From contig MCGE01000005.1 of the NCBI GenBank assembly GCA_002105175.1, positions 868,001 through 932,000 of the forward strand: a stretch of 64,000 nt of DNA, written 5' to 3'. Every line of letters begins with the position of its first letter. Positions within the stretch are counted from its first letter, which is position 1. The DNA is from Absidia repens (Eukaryota; Mucoromycota; Mucoromycetes; Mucorales; Cunninghamellaceae). The notes under the pieces are model-generated. The model saw nothing but the letters and a program-made list of their open reading frames with translations. It did not search any database and was not told the origin of the DNA. Of the stretch, positions 12,765 through 25,064 are shown in pieces. The translations under genes and the position numbers were made by a program.

Positions 12765-12995
12765 TACAAACATGCCTGTGGAAACCCTTTCATTTTGGAT
12801 TCAGGATTTGGAACCTACCAATAGATTAGACTTTATGTTGCGATTAGTGTTATGGAACCGTCATTAAATTAGTATAGTGTTAGTTGTCATAGCTCTATAT
12901 TTATATCTGAAATATTTAATACTGTTCAATAAATCATGTATTATCGTTTTCATTAATTTGTCTCTCTCATTCGTTTAGTTTGTCCTTCAAAAGTA
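12765..12995 (+). repeat. Dispersed repeat R1, copy A (fragment)
   Basis: Plus-oriented fragment with GGAAACCCTTTCATTTTGG, the ATTAGTGTTATGG / TAGTGTTAGTTGTCATAG stretch, and CTCTCATTCGTTTAGTTTGTC. The TTCAAATCCCGCCC end is absent. Confidence 0.7.
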
Positions 12996-13257
12996 GATCC
13001 CTTTTTACATCGGTCATTTCGCTCAATTAGATCCGCTGACCATCCCCCGGTTTATATTTGTTTCTACAGCGATAAAATATATCTTTTATTTTTGACAACC
13101 ATTGACTCAAAATCATGTTGGCGCTAAACCGAACCTCTTTACTTTGAGATTGTATATAGTATGTCAACCAATCCCTCTGTTTGTTTCATACATATTTCAT
13201 ACTAAAGTCTTTATCGAAGCTCAAGTACTTTTGTCTTTTTTTGGCTATATTATGCTA

Positions 13258-13421
13258 CTAAGATAATTGTGTACGAATTTCAGCAATTCGCGCTACTTCT
13301 GGTCCTGGGCGGAAAAAGTAATCTGGGAAAAAATAATCAGCTAAACATTTTGCGGCTATAATCTGTTTGCACCATTCTAATAAAACCCTTCCTTCAAAAA
13401 CAAACAATAACGATAATATTC
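13258..13421 (-). pseudogene. Orphan coding fragment, product not recognised
   Basis: An open frame of about 54 codons on the minus strand, closed upstream by TGA and ending in TAG. It has no ATG and the text looks strongly protein-like: EWCKQIIAAKCLADYFF then PDYFFRPGPEVARIAEIR. Only about 235 bp separate it from the CTP synthase stop, so no room remains for a full upstream gene. I read it as the C-terminal relic of a displaced gene or mobile element, lying next to R1 copy A. I do not recognise the family. It could instead be the last exon of a tiny gene. Confidence 0.35.
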
Positions 13422-13656
13422 AGATTCAAAACATAGTGATTTTATTCAATCATAATAAATATAAATAAAATAAAAATTAAGCTAAGACTGATGTGAGGAA
13501 TCAAAAATGAAAAGAATCACTATCCTTTCAATGCGGTAGCAAAAAGGGATCTACGAGTATATATACAGCAATAATAACAATAAAAATAATAACGATAAAA
13601 TAAAGAAGACAGGGGAAAAGATTCTATCATCAAAGAGAATGCACTGTCAATGTCCT

Positions 13657-15583
<1,927 letters not shown>

Positions 15584-15916
15584 TATAAATAAGAGTTTTT
15601 TAATAGGGAAATATAATAAAAATAATAGTAATAGTAATAAAAATTAATAATAAATATGAAGGGAATGTACAAGGAATACAAAAGTAGGGTGCCTTTCAAT
15701 AATACAAAAGAAAGGAAAGTTTTTTCGGTGTGGTAAAGAAAAAATTCATTTTATATGAGTAGGGAAAAAAATCTTCCCTTGTGACCGTAAAGTGGCTGAT
15801 GGATCAAGAGGGAGGGAAGAGAGCGGCAATTGAAAAAAGTAAAACCAAAGATTTTTATTTGGTAAAAACCATATATAATATAATAATATCTATCTACATA
15901 GCGTAAATCAGTGCAA

Positions 15917-17433
15917 CTATTTGGCAAGTCGTTCTTGATATCGCACCCATCCATAGTATCCAGAGCCAAATAGAGCCAATAGTATACCCAATGCATTCTA
16001 CAGAAGAGAAAAAAAAAGATGAATAAGACACCATATAAAGGACTCTATCTCTTTTTCTTAACTTACCAAACTAGAAATAGGATTTTGGAAGATCATAGCG
16101 GCAAGGATAGTTTGTACACAAGCCTATCAACAAAAAAGAATAATCATAATCAGTCCATTATCTCGCTATGTATCCAATTCGCCATCATTAAAATATCCAA
16201 TCCTTTTACCTTTGCAGTACCACAAATAGTGTTTGTCAATGCAGAAGTGTACTTGACCTGCAAGAACATGGCGATGTTGATACCAAAACCAGTAATACCA
16301 GTAATTGTCTGTAAAACAAAGAAAAAAATGAGCACCTACATTCACAATAAATCAATGCTCTTCTTTATCGGTGATTCTCTTACCATTAATACCCAGAAAT
16401 TCATTCTATACATAACATCCATACTATTGGCAAGCATATCAGACAATTCGCCTGATACCAAAACAAGCGGGAAAAGGAAGAAAATGGCCAAAGTAGTGTT
16501 ATAGTGCAGCAATTTCCTAAGGGGGAGGGGGAAAAACATGGTAAATCCTCCTCTTTTCATATCAAACGTATAAAACAAATCATCTTGTCTATTTTTTCCC
16601 CACTTACCATTGATTGTTATCCACAGCAGGTAAGGTCTTTTGCACGTAGATACCATACAAAGCAACGAAAGCAGATGAGCCTACACCGTAAATCACACCA
16701 GCCCAAGAAAAGTTGATTTCACCATAAGATCCAATTGCAAAACCAAGGAAGACAATACCACAAGCAATCAGAGCTGGGGCTGAGGTGGTTTTTCCGAGAA
16801 TGAGATATGTGAATAAAATAGTAAAGTTGATGGAAAGAGATCGTGCAACCTTTGATTTATGGAAACAAAAAAGGATGTCAGCGAACCAACACAGATAAAA
16901 AGACATACAGTAAACATCATACCTGATAAAAAGTCACTTCCACGTACTTGAGGCACAAGTTGTTCAAAGCCAACATCATAACATACACAAAAGTCAAAGG
17001 AGCCACTCGTTTAGCGATTGCTGGATTGAATTCAAAAGGAGGAATGATACTGAAGAGTGCATATCTAACATACAATAAACAACAATAACAAAAAGTTTAG
17101 TAAGTCTACTTCACCAAATAAATTCTTGCCTGTTCCTGCTTACGATTTTCCAAGATGAGCCCAGATAAGTAACAACACCAGAGCCACAACCAACTGGTAC
17201 CAAGTAACGAATAAAGCATAAGGGAAGTCGGAGCCACTCATGATGATTTTATTCAAGAACACCACGGATAAGGAGATGGCAAAATAGAATCCAATGACAG
17301 CAACAATAAGAGAAACACCGTTTTGTTTTTCGGATTGAGTGGTAGCAGGTGGAGGCAAGAAGGCTTCTTGACTTTCATCTTGACCATCTTGTCTTGATAA
17401 TTGGATATCGTCGTCCTCTTTGTAATTGGCCAT
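15917..17433 (-). CDS. GDP-fucose-type nucleotide-sugar transporter (SLC35C1-like)
   Basis: A drug/metabolite-superfamily Golgi antiporter expected to exchange a GDP-sugar for GMP. Exons: 17144-17433, 16923-17064, 16608-16849, 16384-16516, 16210-16308, 16067-16123, 15917-15997, giving 347 residues. About ten hydrophobic segments follow a hydrophilic acidic N-terminus. Signatures of the SLC35C1 group are VVFLNKIIMSG in the first segment, YVEVTFYQVARSLSINFTI in the middle, and QVKYTSALTNTICGTAKAC near the end. The C-terminus is short and ends RYQERLAK. GDP-fucose fits because mucoralean walls contain fucose, but this is inference; related proteins carry GDP-mannose or phosphorylated sugars. Not a recognisable Vrg4-type protein. 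Confidence 0.8.
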
Positions 17434-17935
17434 TGCTGAGTTGAGATAATAAAGGGGGGAAAGGGGAAATGGAGGAAAGTGGTGGAGGGGGTTGTTTTTT
17501 TATAAAGGGAGAGGGATCAATACAAATAAGTAAAGATGAGGATGGGATTTGGATGATGGTTTGGGAAGAGAGAAGGCTAGCAAAAAGAAAAAAAAGAAAA
17601 AGGGGTCTAAAAATATCAAAAAGAGGCCTATAAAAAAATATTGTTGGGCAAAAAATTCAGCCAATGATGACCGAGTAAAAAAAAAAGAAAGGGATCGACC
17701 TACCGATTTTCATTTTTTTTTTTTTTTTACGGTCAGATCAAAATAGAGGATGTGTATCAAATGAAGGATTTTATTCATCAAGAAAAAAAAAAAAAAAAGG
17801 TGTGTGATGAGGGAGAGGGAGAGGGAGACAATAAGATGAGGATGTAAATAATACAGTGCAGTAATTCATAGCGACTGGACTAAAGTAAATGAATCAATAT
17901 AAAAACAAAGCAGCAATGGACTAGTAAAATTTGAT
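17434..17935. other. Intergenic, transporter promoter and F-box gene 3' flank
   Basis: Purine-rich on the plus strand, with A/G tracts at 17575-17690 and GAGGGA repeats around 17810-17830. No gene seen. The pyrimidine-rich minus strand just upstream of the transporter ATG resembles the leaders of other genes here. Confidence 0.5.
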
Positions 17936-19225
17936 CTAAAGAGCACCCAGTCGCCGTTTCAAAGTACGAGATAACAAGCGCCACTCTTCTTCCGAATCTT
18001 GTATACGCCGCACCACATCTTCTTCACATAGCAAGGAACCATTACCAAGCACAAACGATTTCGCAAATGAGTATTTCCATATCATTCTTGGATTAACACA
18101 TGCGCATTCCAGCATGTGTTCCAGCCTTGACAACCTTGTATGATATTCGTGAGTGTGTTCTTGCACATAAGATAAAAGTTGTTTGGGAAGTGGAGTCTTG
18201 GCACCATCATCATTATCATCAACGGGATTTTTGGTGGTACAACCATTACAGGGGGAAAATGCTGCCAGCATAATCACCCTGCATCGCCCATGATGCCGGT
18301 TGGTTAGGTGATGGTGGACAAAAATAATGCCGCCGCTTTGTGTCATTTTCAATGTCGTCTTGTTGGATGATATAAGCCAGTACAGGTTCAGAGAGGTAAT
18401 CATATTTGTAACATCCATGCTGATTGGCGAGAGTTTGGTGGAGTTGAGCGTATCGATTGGCATAAATTTGCGTACAGTGTATTTTCGGTTGTGTAAAAGA
18501 TATAATCCAGTCCAAAGTTACGCGTAGCCAATGAATTTTGATTTGCGGAGCACAAAGTGATGATGATGATGATGGTGATGGTTGCAAAGGTGATGTTGTT
18601 GGCAGATAATGTTGATAATCAGGCGTTCCTTCAGAGTCCCCTGGGTAAGGCGGGAAGGTTGGATATAAGAGAAGGATAGAATAAGTGTTTTGTCCCCGAT
18701 ATAGTGTTGATCAGCTTGTTCAGACATAGACGAAGTCAACCAGCTATAAGCAGGTAAGGCGTAGGAGCATTCCAGCACCGGGTTGTATTGTAAATGAAAA
18801 AGGGCTTGTTCTTTTTCTTGTGTGTTCAACGTTTGAAACCAAGAGGAGAAGAAGGCGCAATTTGGGTTTGACTGAGACCTATTCAATTTGATTTGCATTT
18901 GACGATGATGATAAAGCTGCCACGATGATGGACATATTGCTGCTGCTGCTGCTGCTGTTGCTGCTGTACCACCACCCTTTGGCCTAAATTCCACCACCCT
19001 TTCATTAGGATCATAATTATTTACATTGAGTTCCAAAGTGGAAGTAAAAGGGGTTTGACCTATGGTGATGGTGACCGATTGTTGTTGTGCTTTCACGTCC
19101 AAGTAAATATGTTCTTCCACCATAGATCGCCACATTCGAGATACACCTCTAGTAAGATATAAATCGTCCAATTGTAAAAAGGAGAAGATATGACATATTA
19201 GTTCAAGTGGTAAAATATGAGACAT
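17936..19225 (-). CDS. F-box protein, reading frame broken by two apparent 1-base shifts
   Basis: The N-terminus is an F-box: LPLELICHIFSFLQLDDLYL then SRMWRSMVEE, so the product should recruit a substrate to an SCF ubiquitin ligase through Skp1. No repeat domain (LRR, WD40) is visible in the remainder, so the substrate side is unknown. Frame 1 runs from the ATG at 19225 to about 18640; the protein-like text then continues in a second frame from about 18640 to 18255 and returns to the first frame to the TAG at 17936-17938. The switches fall at GGGG (18638-18641 on the plus strand as CCCC) and at a five-C run (18251-18255 as GGGGG). No good splice sites explain either switch. With both shifts corrected the product is about 429 residues with Ala- and Ser-rich tracts. 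It is either a sequencing artefact or a decaying gene. Confidence 0.6.
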
Positions 19226-19275
19226 TCAGGTTTGTTTATTGTATAAAGGGGAGAAAAGATGAAGAAGCAGAAGAG

Positions 19276-19294
19276 AGAGAGAGAGAGAGAGAGC
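19276..19294. repeat. (GA)n microsatellite
   Basis: Short GA run in the 221-bp spacer between the F-box gene start and the ERV1 stop. Confidence 0.8.
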
Positions 19295-19446
19295 GGAGAA
19301 AAAAGACGATGGCGAATAATGCATATTTTTATTTTGGAGTGGGGCGTGGGAGTAAATTGATGAGTGATAATCTAAATTTCTAAACTAAGAGAGAAAGAGA
19401 GGTGTTCTATACTATTGGGTACTATACTAAAATCTATATTAAGTAT

Positions 19447-20175
19447 CTATTGATCACATTTGCCATTTGGAGGTCCATTAAGCCATCGTTCGAATACTTT
19501 ACTGCAATCAAACACAGGTTTGTTCAACTTGACATTGACTTCATTGTGTCTTCGGCATAACCATTGACTAAGCTTTTCACGGCTTTCTACTTGTACTGGT
19601 TCCATAACCATTGCTTGTTGGAAATCGTTCTATAATGATAATAATAAAGCAAGAAAAAGTGTCATCAGTAAGCCAAGCCTTTTTTAGAGGAAGGAGGGGC
19701 ACAAACATCATTCAAATACCTTACAAAACCAGCAGGGATAGTGTTGAGCAAATGATTCAATGAATTGCTTCATTGATTCTCTTTGAGAAGGAGCTGGTTT
19801 TTCAGGGTAATATGCTGCTGTGGTGTGTAGAAGTGTCCAGGTGGCGTTACCGAGAGTTTCGACATCAGCTGGGCAGTTGTTTTTTCGCCATTCTTCCGTC
19901 ACCGGTTCTTCTGTGTTCTTCGCTGAAGTTGCTGTTGCTGTTTCTGTTGCTGCTGCTGTTGCTGTTGCTGTAGATGCCGGTGATGTGGCTGTATCAGTTT
20001 TTGAATCCTTTGCTGAGCTAGGTTTGCTTTTTTGTTTTTCGAGTCGAGTCCAAGTTTTGAAGTCAACGCAAGCACGACAAGGCTTGCCATTCTTCATGGG
20101 AATAGTCTTTCCAGTAGTAGGATCAATCATAACATCTTTTTCAGACGATTGTGTAGATTCGCCGGGGACAGTCAT
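19447..20175 (-). CDS. ERV1: FAD-linked sulfhydryl oxidase Erv1/ALR
   Basis: Reoxidises Mia40 in the mitochondrial intermembrane space, passing electrons to cytochrome c or oxygen. Exons: 19720-20175 and 19447-19629, giving 212 residues. The N-terminal part has the shuttle cysteine pair in [13 protein letters not shown], as in ALR/Erv1. After an Ala/Thr/Glu-rich linker comes the FAD domain: [30 protein letters not shown], and the redox centre YPCWFCKNDFQ, followed by [16 protein letters not shown] and [10 protein letters not shown]. The CxxC is CWFC, an uncommon filling. The ATG at 20175 was chosen because it opens the conserved frame; an upstream open stretch in the same frame (to 20358) is Lys- and Phe-rich and unlikely to be coding. 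An acceptor-like site just upstream leaves a 5' exon possible. Confidence 0.93.
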
Positions 20176-22530
20176 CGGTATCAAAGGGATTACTAAAGGA
20201 AAGAAAAGAAAAGAAAAAAGAAAAAAAAATTTAACCGAACATTTTTGATGGCCCGTTAACATAAATTTTAAACACCGTCGATTTCCACAGGACATTTCTG
20301 TGCAAATTGGAAGTACCTGCCTGCCCTTAACAATTTGCTTTTTTTTTTTTACAACCACTATAAGTACCAGTATATATCATGACTATGCCAAAAGCGACAA
20401 TATATTGGGAAATTAATTGCATCCACGTCAAGGGAAAAGAATAACACCGAGATTATTGCCTTCCGTATTCTTCCTTGTATACCACTTTATGACTCAAATG
20501 GCACACCTCTATGTTATTACTTGGAAACACATACAATTGTGACCTACCTTAACGATAACAATACTTTTCTGGAAAGCATTGATTGTTGGCTGTGAAAAGA
20601 TCGTAAAACGAATAACGATAGTTTTTTTGTACCACCTAGGCATCATCTATTTTGGATGTGGTGGAGCGGGTGAAACTGTAGGCCGATTTGGGCGAATCCT
20701 ACTTTATATAGGTGAAAAATCGCGCTTTGAGCCGTTTGTAAAAAAGATAGCTTAGACCCAGCGGATCATCCTATTTTGAATAAAAACATCAGACCTGCAG
20801 TTCAGCAGGGAGGCCACATATACTTCAAATCCCGCCCACGTGGAATATTTATTTTCTGTCTCCCTCCTATTTTATTTTTTTCGGTTCTATCTTTTTTCCC
20901 CCTTTATTTTTTCTTCACCAGTAAACTTGTATGGGGTTATGTTGGACTTAGATTGGTGTCAGGACTAGTTTAGAATCGTGTTCAGCTCAGGGATTACATG
21001 ACGCATGGGGAAACCCTTTCATTTTGGAATAAGGATTTGGGATCACCATTAGTTAGCTTTTTGGAATCTTCATTAGCTTAGTTTAGTGTTAGCTTGTCCA
21101 TAGCTTTTATTTAAATCTCAATAAAATATTTCTCTTTTTATTTACTCCATTGAAATATGTCTCATTAGTCTCTCTCATGTATTATGCAGTAGATCTCTTT
21201 TTACTACTATCTCCCTTTTTGGTTCGTAGAGCCCGTTGATGTACATTAATGGCGGCTGTCTGTTTGGTCTTTCTCATAATTTTTACATTATATTAGCTGG
21301 CATTTTACAAACGTACGTTATATTGTTGTTGACCATTCTTCAGATCTCCAACTAGTCTACCTCTTGCTTCCTCCACTAGATCCCATGTACAATGAACCAC
21401 TCGCTTTTAGTTTAATATAATCCATATCGCTTTAATAAAATATGCCTTTTTTTTTTATCATCCTATGACCTGTCTAATAGTGAAAAAATGTAGCTATCGT
21501 AGTTGCTTTCTGAGTGTTCTACATATTTGCTTTCTATGTTACTCCGTAAGACCACTTTTCCTCTACAGTATCACCCAGTGATCGGCTGGCAGTTCTAGAC
21601 CATTTAATATTAATCAGCAAACCCATGTCATCAGCGTAGCATTCCCTATGAAATATTATATTCGACACTAACCTGGATATTCTTTATCTACCCGGTTCGT
21701 TATTTCTATCACGTATGATATAATGGAAAAAAAGCATCATAAAAGCCGATTACTGTATTTTATCCAACCTATTCGTAAAATTGTTAGCCATACCCAGTAA
21801 ACAAAACCCGTCCTGCTAAAAAAAAAAAAAAAAGCGACAGCTAAAACCGAATTGTCGAAAATGGATCTCCCGGGAGCATCAATAATGTTTACGATGGGAA
21901 TTGGGTGGGTTATCAATGATGTTACGCTACAGTATGTATTGCACTTACCCAAACACCAGACGTTACATAAGTCTAATCGGGGATACTTAAGGGAGGGCAT
22001 TTTTTGAATAAAATATATTCTATTTATTGGCCTGTTATTTCTTTATTATCGTCAACGTTGTCGTTATTATGCTGTCCAGGAGACGTAATGTAAGGTATTA
22101 AACCGCTGTAGAATACCACATCTGTTTCTAAAAATAGAAATAACCAAGATATGTAAACATTTTTATAAGAAGGGATCACGTCGTCCGAAAAAAAAAAAAT
22201 CCGGTATAGTCAGGCCTTTGAATCTGTTTTTATAATACTTACTTTGCACGAAAAATTATTAAATTTTCAATTATTTTTAGAGTAGTCGGCTAGTATGCCA
22301 TATCATATCTGATGCTGATTTCAATAAAGGAGAGAAAGTTGATCATGCTGAAAATGTGACATTTAAAACAACAACAACAACAACAACAGTAGTCTCGATC
22401 CATATTCTTTCCCTGTATGTATTATCATATATTGTATATGATGTTGAAAATGTGAATTTCTTAGTCATCGTTTGAATTTCCTTGCTTTCTTTCACATTCT
22501 TTCTTCTTTTGCTTTTGCTTTTCATCCACT
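20176..22530. other. Gene-free stretch, ERV1 and BUD6 promoters with an R1 copy
   Basis: Divergent spacer between ERV1 (minus) and BUD6 (plus). The centre is R1 copy B (20824-21600). A CAA-repeat lies at about 22366-22388 in the BUD6 upstream region, and the last 60 bp before its ATG are pyrimidine-rich. No gene seen. Confidence 0.55.
20824..21600 (+). repeat. Dispersed repeat R1, copy B
   Basis: One of the best-preserved copies: TTCAAATCCCGCCCACGTGG, pyrimidine tract, GTGTCAGGACTAGTTTAGAA, CATGGGGAAACCCTTTCATT, AATAAAATATTTCTC, CTCATTAGTCTCTCTCATG, and on to about AGTGATCGGCTGGCAGTTC. Plus orientation, roughly 780 bp. Confidence 0.8.
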
Positions 22531-25064
22531 ATGATGAGCGCAAATCATTTATCACAAAAAGAAGAATATGAAAAGATAGTAATTAAGAAAATATTTACCG
22601 TGTTTTTTTATTTTCAACTTGATTCATTTATTAATTTCTAGATTATAGAGATAGATCAGTCAGTGACAGGCTTGCTAAAATGCACCAAGGATTTACTAGC
22701 AGCCATAACAAATTGGTCGATACAAAGTAGTCATAAAGAAAATATTTATGAACAGTATGACTCTCTTCAATACCATTTTGACAAGGTATGTCATGCCTTT
22801 CACGCTGCAAACTTGCCGATGGAGTAAGTATTTTTGTATAACCCCAGCGGAATTTGAATTGTTGGCGCATTGAAAATGCAAGTTTCTTTTTTTCTCATCA
22901 AACATTTTTTTCCTACTGTTTCAAAAAGTGACCTCATTTACATTCCCATGATTTACAACAATGTCTCGATGCAGCTTTATCTCAAGAGCCAAGCTTATTG
23001 GAACATCATCTACCTTCAATCAGGGACACGATATTGCAACTGCTACAAGGATTAAAGAGAAAACAGGCCCTTTTACACGAAAAATCACCAACAGCACGAT
23101 CACCTGCTATGGATACCGCAACAGCCACTATTAACCAGAATCAAAAAAACGCTATGGTGACTTCAACATCTACTTCCAGTGAACTTGATATGATGGATCC
23201 AAATACTCAGCATGCCGTTACTCAACTACGCGACGATGGTGATTTGGCAGCACGATCTTCCATACGACGGAGTAGCACCATGGAACCAGTTAATGGCACC
23301 GACCATTCCCTGTCGTTAGCAACTGCCAACCTGACAGCAATTGATTCAGCCTCTACAGCTACTGTAATTCAGCCACCAGCACGACGACGACGTGGATTGC
23401 TTGCTTCCCCTTCGCAACCCGATCTCGCCAAGCCGGGGGCTCCCTCGCCACCTCCTCGAAGAATCTCAACAACAACACCATCTTCACCAACAGGAATAGC
23501 TCATTGTCGGAAAAAATCCAATGTTGTGGATCCGAGTACAAAACATGCGACAGTACTGGAAAACACTGAAATGCCTCTCGTACTTTTTCTCCAATGGAAG
23601 AATAGAACTAAACGGGTAGTGGTTGACGAACCTTTGAACAGCTTGCACCAGGTGATGGATCTTTTTCGGTGTACTTTCAAGAATGCATTCGATCATACCA
23701 CCAACAATACAAGCAATTCCGATACAATGAAAATCTCTCTTTTGGACAATGACACAAACATTATGTATGAACTGGATGATATCACCTCAATTCGATCAAG
23801 CTCTTTGTTGTCCTTAGGTAAGTCATTTGAACCCCCCCCCAAAAAAAAAAAAAACAGGGGAGATGTATTTGGGTGCCTTCGTTTTAGAATTGGGACAGTC
23901 AGATTCTCATCATTGCTCCTTTTTACTATTATTAATATTGTTTATGTAGATGACCCAGTGACCAATGGCATGGAATTGAAGGAAATAGTTCAACAAGCAT
24001 TCAAGACTCAATTTGATCAATGGACCTCACTTATTTCAATCACACCCAACAATGGACCAGGTGCAGCTATTACTGTGGATACTTCCTTAAATGATGGTCT
24101 AGACTCTAGTATGCCTATTGGAGATGAAGCTTCCCACGGTGACAAATCTGACAATACAGTATCGACACTCACACAGTCACAGTCGCAGCAACAGTCTTTG
24201 GTGGATCAAATACGCGACAACTTTAGCATGCTACAAAAATCGATCAAGGAACATCAACAAAATAATGAATGGCTTATGACTCAATTGGCAGATTATCAGC
24301 AACAGCAACAGGAACAGCAACAGGAACAGCAACAGCAAAAGGACAAAGGCAATTACAACCTTCAAAAAAGTCTTCAAGATATGGGTCATGCATTAACCAC
24401 CAGACTGGAGACGCTTCAAGATACAATCGACGACATGAAACAAGATGTAACGCAGCGACGATGCCGACCCTCTCCGAGCCAATTAGATGACTGTCACAAA
24501 GAAAGCAATGCAGTGAAAGGTATGATTCAATCAGTTGGTGAATATATTAGCCAATCCAAATCCACCTGGAAGAAATCTTGGGAAGAACAATTACAGCGGA
24601 TTGTTAGTGAACAACAGTGTGTGAAGGAATACGAACATTTGGTATTGGATTTTGAAGAAGATCATTCAGCGATTCTCACCGTCTTGCAGCATCTGACCCA
24701 AGTCTCTGAATTACAAAAACGGCAACCGATTGGCAGCAACCCTGTCATGGTGGACATTGGTGGCGGTGATGGTGATGATGATCAAGGACATGGCGGTGGA
24801 AGAGAAGGTATGGGGTATGTGTTACAGCAGCTACAAACGATAGATGTGGATCACCAAAAACGACTGGATGCATTGGCACAAGCGGAGAAACGACGGGCTC
24901 GGGATATGGCCAATAGGATTGATGATTTTGAAAAAGAACTGATCACCTTTGTTGACACCAACAAACTCAAGAAAACAGGAGGCCCTGAGCAATTGGAACG
25001 TCAACAACAAGAAAAAACGAAGCAACTTTTGATGGATCTCTATGAAAAAAACAAGGCCACATGA
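22531..25064 (+). CDS. BUD6: Bud6/Aip3 actin-interacting polarity protein, one apparent frameshift
   Basis: Actin-nucleation partner of formins and part of the polarisome at growing tips. Exons: 22531-22578, 22642-22823, 22929-23817, 23950-25064. The N-terminal AIP3 domain reads SVTGLLKCTKDLLAAITNW, then PSIRDTILQLLQGLKRKQA. The C-terminal half has the Bud6 core: KSTWKKSWEEQLQRI, EYEHLVLDFEEDHSAIL, and a charged tail with KKTGGPEQLERQQQEK. A disordered Ser/Pro-rich region and a Gln-rich tract lie between. Exon 3 starts in frame (DLIYIP) but the conserved text resumes one frame over (HDLQQCLDAALSQEPSLL); adding one C to the CCC at 22945-22947 joins them exactly. Expected product about 744 residues. 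Intron 23818-23949 is 132 bp, a multiple of three, so retention would not close the frame. Confidence 0.87.

Larger units (their letters stand above)
11306..13656. other. Intergenic region between PAK kinase and CTP synthase
   Basis: Holds the kinase promoter (right of 11305), an R1 repeat fragment at about 12765-12995, an orphan coding fragment at 13258-13421, and the CTP synthase 3' UTR (TTTATT at 13441-13446). The reading frame at 11770-12063 has no recognisable domain and a composition typical of AT-rich spacer. Confidence 0.5.

Noticed and set aside
20176..20358. 61-residue N-terminal extension of Erv1
   Set aside because: Lys/Phe-rich text from A/T tracts, with an acceptor-like site between; not conserved in the family.
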